Source: Gavia stellata (lineage: Eukaryota > Chordata > Aves > Gaviiformes > Gaviidae). Taken from it: a stretch of 64,000 nt of DNA. Each line of letters begins with the position of its first letter. The first letter of the stretch is position 1. Below, piece by piece: positions 57,101-64,000 of this stretch. The stretch lies in NCBI RefSeq assembly GCF_030936135.1, contig NC_082617.1, positions 30,001 to 94,000 on the forward strand. Reading direction: 5' to 3'. A program made the position numbers and the translations under genes. Under the pieces are notes generated by a model that did not search any database, was not told the DNA's origin, and worked only from the letters and a program-made list of their open reading frames with translations.

Positions 57101-57133
57101 CTGCAAATGTCTGTGGAGGAGGAGAAGTCCAAG
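53998..57133 (+). CDS. Unidentified six-exon gene ('gene X')
   Basis: Six exons join with continuous phase for exactly 600 nt (200 codons): 53998-54128, 54428-54490, 54574-54657, 54759-54870, 55905-55980, 57000-57133. The protein starts [20 protein letters not shown]. It has a helical N-terminal region, then a basic stretch ([20 protein letters not shown]), a hydrophobic segment ([20 protein letters not shown]), an acidic cluster (CDFDDDDPE), and an Arg/Lys/Ser-rich part ([17 protein letters not shown]) that could be a nuclear localisation signal. There is no signal peptide or membrane segment. I do not recognise the family. Exon 2 uses a GC donor (ATG|gcaagt). The end is uncertain: a phase-matched candidate last exon lies at 59450-59608. 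Confidence 0.72.
54428..54490 (+). CDS. Gene X exon 2, GC-AG intron follows
   Basis: [20 protein letters not shown]. The donor ATG|gcaagt is the usual form of the minor GC donor class. Confidence 0.65.
54574..54657 (+). CDS. Gene X exon 3
   Basis: [20 protein letters not shown] ... SYY, strongly basic. Acceptor ttacag|GTCC, donor ACAG|gtataa. Confidence 0.7.
54759..54870 (+). CDS. Gene X exon 4
   Basis: [20 protein letters not shown] then an acidic end. Acceptor tttcag|CATC, donor GAG|gtagga. Confidence 0.72.
55905..55980 (+). CDS. Gene X exon 5
   Basis: [20 protein letters not shown], an Arg/Lys/Ser-rich segment. Acceptor ctctag|CCTC, donor AACT|gtaagc. Confidence 0.68.
57000..57133 (+). 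CDS. Gene X exon 6
   Basis: [20 protein letters not shown] ... [18 protein letters not shown]. Acceptor ctttag|TTGG, donor AAG|gtgtgt. It ends in phase 0. Confidence 0.7.
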
Positions 57134-57475
57134 GTGTGTAGCATACCTCCTTAGCGCTACTGAAGTTGGTAGTGATTTTTCTGACAAGTGACCTATTGGT
57201 CCTGGATCTTTTGGTGCCATTGCAGTATATGCAGCAAGACCCCTTATTTGTGGGCTCTGCCAGGTGTGATGTATGTGCTAAGCAACAGCCCTTGGTCCTG
57301 TGGGTTTCCTCTGTGCTTTATACCTCATAGGCAAGTATATCATTCCCCTTATTTATAGCGTTATTTTTTTAATTGTAGAATGCCTGTGCATATTCAAATG
57401 TTCCTCTCCCTTGTGCTTGTATTGACAATGATTGAGAATGGAAATAATAAAATTGAGAGCCTGGGAAAGAGGTAT

Positions 57476-58033
57476 TGACACGCGGAAACAAACTTCACAA
57501 CTCACACAGAGTTATAAAGCAGGCGTGTTTATTGTGGCGCTGAGTGCAAGGGGATTTCTCCTCAAGGCTTGCACACCGGGTTAAAATCATGACAGGTATT
57601 TAAATCAGTTAACAAAGTTAGTTATTCCTGCTGGTTCTACCCCTTAATTAACTCTTGGTTAATACTTTTCTTACTTCATCTTAAAGTTACAGTTCTCTTT
57701 TAATTCACCACACATGCTCAGAGAGTAGGGGGCTTAATTGGGTTGGGGGCTTTTCTAGCTAGGAGGTGTGTTCTTTAGCATTAGAATGAGATTATAATGA
57801 GACAGGTTAACTCTAGGGCACTATTTTGGCAGTCCATTCTATTTTTCTAAGATTCGTCCTTGTGTTAATCGTTATTGCTAGTTAGCAGAGAGCTGGTGAA
57901 GACAGTCTTTATCTCTAATATGTCTAAGTGCCAGGTGCAGTTGTTATGAAGTATCTTCTTTACATTCTTCTAATTCTTCTTGCTTGTTTTTAACACTTGT
58001 TTTTGACCTTGTTTTTCAAGATGTTCTGTAACA
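57476..58033 (-). mobile_element. ERV-B-family solo LTR
   Basis: 558 bp matching 36753-37288 closely, minus orientation. It lies in the intron after gene X exon 6, antisense to the gene. No internal retroviral sequence is next to it. No target-site duplication is evident. Confidence 0.8.
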
Positions 58034-58406
58034 TCAAGACCTGATCCAGACTGCCCAATTCTGATTGAAATTGTGTCAGTTGCTCCTGCTTGTGTCTGAA
58101 GTAAATAGGAGTTAGGTCAGATTTGCAACTAATACAGATGTGTACTCAAAACCTCCCCTGAGATCCGAAATTGGTGACTGCTGCTTTCAGGGCCATTAGT
58201 TAATGAAAATGCCCTGAAGGCTGTAGTCAGTAAGAATAAGGCAATGTTGAGTCATGCACATTGCATGCTAATGGTGAGCAAATGGACCCCCTTTGTCTCC
58301 TGAAATGGCTGAAGAAGGGCAGTTTTCACTTGGGGCTGCTCTGCTCAGAAAAGAACTGGATGGAAAGAGCTGCCCAAGTGCAGCAGCCCTCCTGCCTGCG
58401 TGTGTC

Positions 58407-58430
58407 TGTGTGTGTGTGTGTGTGTGTGTT
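58407..58430. repeat. (TG)n microsatellite
   Basis: About 12 TG dinucleotides. Confidence 0.85.
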
Positions 58431-59449
58431 CAGAAGTGCCTTTCTCTACCTTGCTGCTTCTCGGTCTGTTAGTAATTGAGCTGCAAGTCATCTGTGAATG
58501 AATGGGTGCTATTTCATTCTAGCCCATGTTGCCACGTGGCTGAATGGGGTTTCATCTTCTGTCTCTGAGCACGGTAAAGCTAGGTAAGCATTAAAAAAGA
58601 GAGACGTGGAAGGACCATCTTTTGGCGGCAGTCCTCCACATTTCACAAACTGGAGAGTTCATGAAACTCTGAGAGGTGTCCCACTGCGAGGAGGATGCTG
58701 GTGGCAGCCTGCTGCGGTGCAGGAGAGCTCACTTGGGACGGCTGTTTGTAGGTTTGTAAGATGATTGGCTTTAGTCATCAGGAAGTTACAGGAAAGTTAC
58801 TGGAATTCCAGCAACACTGGTACTGTTTCACTCGGGCTATGGCCCAGGTAAGGGATGTTCCAAGGCTGTCAGGGGATGGCTGGTTATTCCCGCTCTCGTT
58901 ACCGCCTTGAGTTGGGTAACAGGAGTGCTTGGTACAGTCAGTGCTGCTCCCCACCTTAGCCATGCAAGAGTTCCCGGTACAGTCAAGGGACGCTTAACCG
59001 CCCAACTCGTTGCGCAAAGGCCGAGGTCCAGCTGGAATTCCTGAGATCATAGAGCAGCCCAGGAAAAAAGTGGGGGGGGGAAGGAATGCACCACCAGAGC
59101 CCGGTACTCCCCAGCCTGTGGTGCCCGGTGGCACTGGGTGGGATGGAGAATGCCCTGGCGGGACCCTGCCAGCTGAGGAGAAGGGCTGGGTGTGCGGGAG
59201 GGGAGACTGACTCCTGCTCTGCCTCTGTGACCATGAAAGACCGCTGAGCCCTGGTCCTACAGCGTGGTGGTACCGCAGCATGTTTCTGTCCTCAGTATCA
59301 CGGGGACTTAGGTGGCTTTTAGCTTCCAGAGGAAACATGAGGCCAAGACTAAGGATTAAGGTAGTGTCAGTCCCAGGAACAGCTATCGAACCGTCCTGTA
59401 ACTGCGTGGGTGATCAGTGCCCTTGACATCTTTGCGTTTCCTTGTTCAG

Positions 59450-59608
59450 GCTGAGATGCTGTGGCAGTACCTTGCTGAGTCAGGCCTGAACCTCCATCCA
59501 GAGCCTACCCATGTTCTTGTGCGTTGTCTCTGGGCAATCACAGCCCCCGTTACTGCCTTGCTAACCTCTATGTCAGACATTCCCCTTGAAATGGGATTAA
59601 CTTCTTGA
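59450..59608 (+). CDS. Candidate last exon of gene X
   Basis: Acceptor cttgttcag|GCTG opens in phase 0, as needed after gene X exon 6. It reads AEMLWQYLAESGLNLHPEPT onwards for 52 codons to TGA. An AATAAA follows at 59925. The composition is less protein-like towards the end, so this is tentative. Confidence 0.3.
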   Translation, partial: AEMLWQYLAESGLNLHPEPTHVLVRCLWAITAPVTALLTSMSDIPLEMGLTS

Positions 59609-60088
59609 GGCTTGTAAATGTTCTTCTGCATTTGTGCAAAGGCAGCTGGCTGGATTAAATGGTTTCATAGTATTAAGGAAAAAGAAAACCTAGGAGGCAT
59701 GACACTTGTTGGGGCCAAGGACTTTGTTTTAACAAGCACTGGGGAAAAAACAATTTATTTTGGGGGGGGTTTCATGGCTGTATGGCAAATGGCAGGGTCT
59801 CCAAAATGTAGGCGTTTGAAATCTTGTCTTGATTCAGAACAGGAGTAGAGAAGCAGTTCAGGGTTTGGAAGTGAGATGTAAACTAAGCAAAAAGTGAGGA
59901 AACAAAATGGATTCCCAGCATGGGAATAAAAAGGGAGAAAGCAAATCCAGGGCTGTGCCTTGAGGTCTGTGCTACCAAAAAACCCGCTGTTCTCCCCTGC
60001 AATGTGGGATTGCATTGCTCAGAGGAAGGCAGGGGGGAAAATGGCTGAAAGGGAAAGGGGCCAACTCTATTTTTCCTTCTTTTTTCAG

Positions 60089-60180
60089 AAGACGACAAGT
60101 ATGAACCCTGCCTGGACAAAGAGGGCTATGGGCTGCCTGTTTGGGACTTCATGATTGGCACTTCACGAGGTTGCAGTTAG
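60089..60180 (+). other. Splice-flanked exon-like segment
   Basis: A strong acceptor (cttcttttttcag|AAGA) and a consensus donor (TTAG|gtaagt) bound 92 nt. The only long frame, with DDKYEPCLDKEGYGLPVWDF, ends in TAG exactly at the donor. Its phase does not fit gene X exon 6. It may be an untranslated or decayed exon. Confidence 0.3.
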
Positions 60181-62795
60181 GTAAGTGATGTCACTGCAGT
60201 TATTCGGGAGGAAGAGTTTTGATAGCATCTAAAATGACTGAGTGTTGCAGTCGTATTCCTTTCTTTAACCAAGTGCTGGAGTTTTACCTTTATGGGTTGA
60301 AGTGGGGGTAGTGGATGCTCCCATCTGCATCCCTGTGATGGTGTAAGCTGTCTGCGCCAGCACTTCCCTGCTCTCCCTGGGTCCTCATTGCATCTCTTGT
60401 CTTTGCCTTTGCTGTGGCTCTGTCCTCTGCAAGACACCAGATGTGTCCAATTATTCTGTGGGTTTGATCTGGTGAGTGCAGCACTGCTGACAGGACAGCT
60501 ATGTTTCTGATGTGCCTGTTTCAACCCCCGCCAGGGGCTCTGGTGTTGGTGTTCGGAAGCTAGACAGTGCCTGTGCTGTCAGGTCTCATCTCAGAGCGTG
60601 CAGCAGGGCTTTTGGGGATGCCAGCTGATAGTGCTCTGTGTCCCTCTAGCACTGCAGCAAAGGAGAGGTTACTAATGCAACATGGCTGCCTGTTGCCCTT
60701 GGCTGTATGCTCTTTTATTTCTGCAGGAGGGTAAGAGCGATGTAAACAATGCTTCTCAGGGGATGGGGGGGAGGATTTGGAGCCCTGTAGAGCAGCTCCC
60801 TGCATGGACTGTTACCTGTGCCTCTAAGGAGACCAGGGCCAAGAGCCTGGTTTGGTCAGACCCTGCTAGGGTGGAGAAGGGTGGCTTGTCTGAAGTGCTG
60901 AGGTGGGTGGCTTGCTTCTGCGCTGGGCTGTGTGCAGGTGTGATCCCCCCCTCTCTGCTTGCTTGGGACTAGCTGCAGTCTGTGCTGCTTGAAATGTGTC
61001 CTTTGAGCCAGAAACGCAGGCAGCCAACTGAGAGCCAAGTGTGAATTGGGAATGGTGGCTCCAAGGTGAACCTGATGGTGAGAGTTGGATATTGTGAAGG
61101 AAAACAGAGGTGAGCTCATGGGGCAGAGAGGGTGTTGGCAAGGGAAGAGGGGCTTGTTGGTCCCTGTGGGGTTGTATGTACAGCCCCAGGAATGGAGAAG
61201 GAGCAGTGATGTAAACCCTGTACCTCCTCTGAGCTGGTGGTCCTGAGCATCCGTGGTGGTGTGAATTTCAGCTTCTGGGCTCTCCTTTTGGAAGTGTGGG
61301 TCTCCCCTGGGGAAGATGGCTGATGCTTCGCTTTGTGGCTAGCTTGCAAGTGTTCTTGGAACTGATAAGCCCTGTCCTGAGGAAGAAGCCTGGAGGGGAC
61401 TTGGTCTTCCCTGTCTCAGCTACACCTGTGTCTCTGGCAGCAAGCTCTGTGAGACAGATGATCTTTCCACCTCCAAGCATGGTGAAGCCCGGGACTGGGT
61501 CAGAAAGCGGTGGCTGCAGTCTTCTACATCCTGCAGGACGTCCTGAACCGTGTGTGTAGGCTTGCAAAGTATGTACACCCATGTTGATTTTAATTTTGGG
61601 TCCGTTGCTGTTCAAAAATGGCAGCTTGGCAGGGCTGCCTGGTGTCTGTATCCTTCAAGAGCCATGGTTATGGTGAAGAAGCTACTGGACAAGCTGGCTG
61701 TGGCCTCTCCGTGCTCAGCTGCCAGCACTCTGTCTGGTAGCGTACAGCTGCAGCGACACCTCCCCGCTGTGCTCTCTGGGAATGCAGTGTATTCCTACCC
61801 CTCAAAGTCCCCGTTAGCTCGAAAAAGTAATAATCTGTAGTGTTCACCTTCTCTGCCATCGGAAATTAAGCAGCTTTGGCAGACCGTGTGTGTTTTGGGA
61901 AACGCTGGAGCCCCCCGAGGGCTTTGTGTGCAAAAGCCGAGAGAATCCAAGAAAGCTGCTTTTTGCAGAGAGCACCGGTCCCCTTCTGCTTGCTCACCAG
62001 AGCCTTAAGTTTGGGTGTTAATAAGTGAAAATGAGGGCCCTCACTCTCCACGGAGAAACGTTCTTGGGCACTGTGGTAATTTCATGCCTGGAAGGAGTCA
62101 TATTTGCTGTATAATTTTTGTAACTTCAACCAACCAAATTAGCCTTGAGAAACTATAGTTCTTAATCAGAGTATTGAACTCTACGCTCCATTAGTTGGAA
62201 GCATCACCAGGCTCCTTGCACAAAGGGTGGACATCGGGTTTGCAAAGTCGGCAAGTGGTCTGATTTTATTAATGCTGGGGGCAGCAGCGATCCCTGGGTT
62301 TAAGGTTGTTCATAGTACTCTGAGCACTTAGTAGGGTCAGGCACACAGTCACATCAGGTCAGCTGCCCTGGCAAAATGAAGCAGCTAAGTGACATTTCCC
62401 TTCCTTCTGTTCCCACCAGAAAACTTGTAAAAAGGAATAAAGGACAGTTTGGCTACTACTAGAGGTTGGGTTAATAATTCCAGTAAATGGGATTCCAAAA
62501 GTAATGGAAGCCGGGGAAGGTGAGAAATGCCAGCAGGCCCTGGTGTGTGTTTGTGGCTCGTGGGACTGCACCCACAGCAAGAGGCTGTTTTGGCTCAGGG
62601 AATGTTTGTTCTGGGATTTTACTGCTATGAATGTTGACTGTGCCACTTACATATGGTCTAATCACGGAACAGGGTGGGGAGGCCTTAAGTTCTCCACTTC
62701 GGAAGGATGCTGCAGCCTGGAGACGTGGGTGTGTCCTCTGGCTCTGCTGTGAATGGGATTCTAGAGTTTCAAAGTTCTATTGTTGCTCCTTCCAG

Positions 62796-62927
62796 GTGAG
62801 CTGAGAGATGGCCACTGGCAAGATGCATCTGTCCATGGGGTCCTCCAAAATGGCTGATGGATTCCAGAGCAAAGTGGTAGCACCTCGTTTTCCGAAGCTA
62901 GTTAGAGAGACAGAGGAGTCTGTAACT
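62796..62927 (+). CDS. Candidate first coding exon of a further gene
   Basis: Acceptor cttccag|GTGA, an ATG at 62808, then 40 codons (MATGKMHLSMGSSKMADGFQ ... FPKLVRETEESVT) to a consensus donor ACT|gtaagt. The composition is protein-like. I do not recognise it, and no following exon is clear before the window ends. Confidence 0.4.
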
Positions 62928-64000
62928 GTAAGTACCTGCTGTGGCTGGGCAGGACCTGTGTTAAGGCTGGAAACTCCCCCTGTGTCCCTCCTTCGCCTTC
63001 CCTTCCTGTTGTCTAGCAGCACTGTGAAGCTGGACCCCACCTCCCCATCGCTTTGCTGCCCGGCTTCTGCTGGAGGTGGCTGTCATGGTACAGTGGGGGA
63101 TGGAGTGCGTGCTGCTTCGGGGAAAGTCCAGAGTCTTGCCTGGAGGCCAAGTTAAATGAATGTCCTGGGCATTGCACTGGCATAGCTGAAGCGTGAGTGT
63201 GTGCTTCGTTCCATCCTCTTTGTGTGGGCAGTAATATCTTCTGTCACGTAGGCATACTTGCCAGTGCTGCTCTGACCGTACCTGCCCTCCAGGCAGCCGG
63301 GCATGTGGTGGGCTGCTCGAGCTCTGCCTGAAGACGTGGCTGGTCCCAGACAGAACAGGTTGCAAAACAGTAATTGTATCTCATGTCCCGTGTGGAGCAC
63401 AGATCCAGCCCTGCAAACAGCAGTGGAGTCAGGGCGATTCCTCCTTCCCATCCACAGACGTCCCCTTTGCTGACTGGAGCTCACTTGACTGGAGATGACC
63501 TAGTGCTCAGGCTCTGTGAATGAGATATCTCTGTGTACTTCTGCAGAGGGGTCTGTGAGGCCAGAACAGAGAGAAAACAAGTGCTAATTAAGAAGAAATA
63601 ACTAAAACTTGGACCCATTCCTCTCCACGTCAGTCTTGGCACAGCGCTGCTTTTCTGCTTTCCTCTGACTCACCCAGCCATGACATCTCCACACACGTGT
63701 TGGTTGAGCGCGTTGTGCAAGGATGGAGTTTGGGGATTTCTGATAATTCCTCGCCACTCTCTTCAAAGGCTCAATCTGGCTCAATCCAGCAAAACTAAAG
63801 AGAAAACAAATGCCCGAAGAGCAGAAATCCCCAAACATGTCACATCAAATCACGAAGGAGAAGCTAACGGCGGGGCAGAGCCATTGGTTAGAGCGTGTGT
63901 GTTCGGCTCTATATCATTAATTTACTGATGTTAAATATTTCAGCAGGTAACTTAGGGGACTTCCAGGACTATCGTAGTGGCTGTGATCACAAATTATTCA
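62928..64000. other. Right-edge sequence without recognised genes
   Basis: No coding match. It could be intron of the gene whose exon ends at 62927. Confidence 0.4.

Larger units (their letters stand above)
58034..62795. other. Mostly noncoding region
   Basis: Apart from the candidate exons at 59450 and 60089, I see no supported gene. Confidence 0.4.

Noticed and set aside
60089-60180. Seventh coding exon of gene X
   Set aside because: Splice sites are good, but the phase does not match exon 6 and the frame stops at the donor.

Overview
This is vertebrate nuclear DNA, almost certainly from a bird. It has spliced host exons, CR1-type LINE sequence, gammaretrovirus-like endogenous retroviruses (ERVs), and the widespread avian solo LTR that opens tgtcgtggtttaacccc on the plus strand. 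High GC, several CpG islands and dense tandem repeats suggest a microchromosome, or a repeat-rich chromosome such as the W or a germline-restricted one. That last point is inference.

Layout. (1) 1-6761: one uninterrupted GAA-type purine tract. (2) 6973-14461, minus strand: an RBBP6-like gene (DWNN, RING-end and post-RING exons) that lacks the zinc-knuckle and first RING exons. Its downstream intron runs straight into the purine tract. (3) 14890-15260: a minisatellite. (4) 15905-18745, plus: ERV-A, with an env fragment, an LTR start, and then a pol fragment in the wrong order. (5) 18950-21790, plus: a CpG island with two RFX X-box motifs, followed by exons of an unidentified gene. (6) 21960-23700: CR1-like sequence. 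(7) 23710-30470, minus: ERV-B, with LTR, env, pol, protease and the end of gag. It is broken by stops and frameshifts and carries a nested solo LTR at 24537-25123. (8) 30440-34640: a large higher-order minisatellite whose basic 33-bp (11-codon) unit runs in frame into ERV-B gag. (9) 34740-36720: an extreme GC/CpG island. About 390 bp of it is nearly identical to the promoter region of another gene at 52947-53330. (10) 36753-37288: an LTR of the ERV-B family, then a 26-base G run and ERVK-like AT-rich sequence. (11) 41890-47351, plus: EXOC7, with promoter and six coding exons (about 269 codons). The C-terminal exons were not found. (12) 52947-57133, plus: an unidentified six-exon gene ('gene X') with perfect splice-phase continuity over 200 codons. 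(13) 57476-58033: another LTR. (14) 58034-64000: mostly noncoding, with three candidate exons.

How it fits together. Two recognisable host genes, RBBP6-like and EXOC7, appear only as their 5' portions. They sit among ERVs, a duplicated CpG promoter block and massive tandem-repeat growth. The window therefore reads as a mosaic of gene 5' parts and retroviral debris, with one apparently complete but unnamed gene. The most unusual structure is the 4-kb, 33-bp-based higher-order array grown out of (or fused in frame to) an endogenous retroviral gag.
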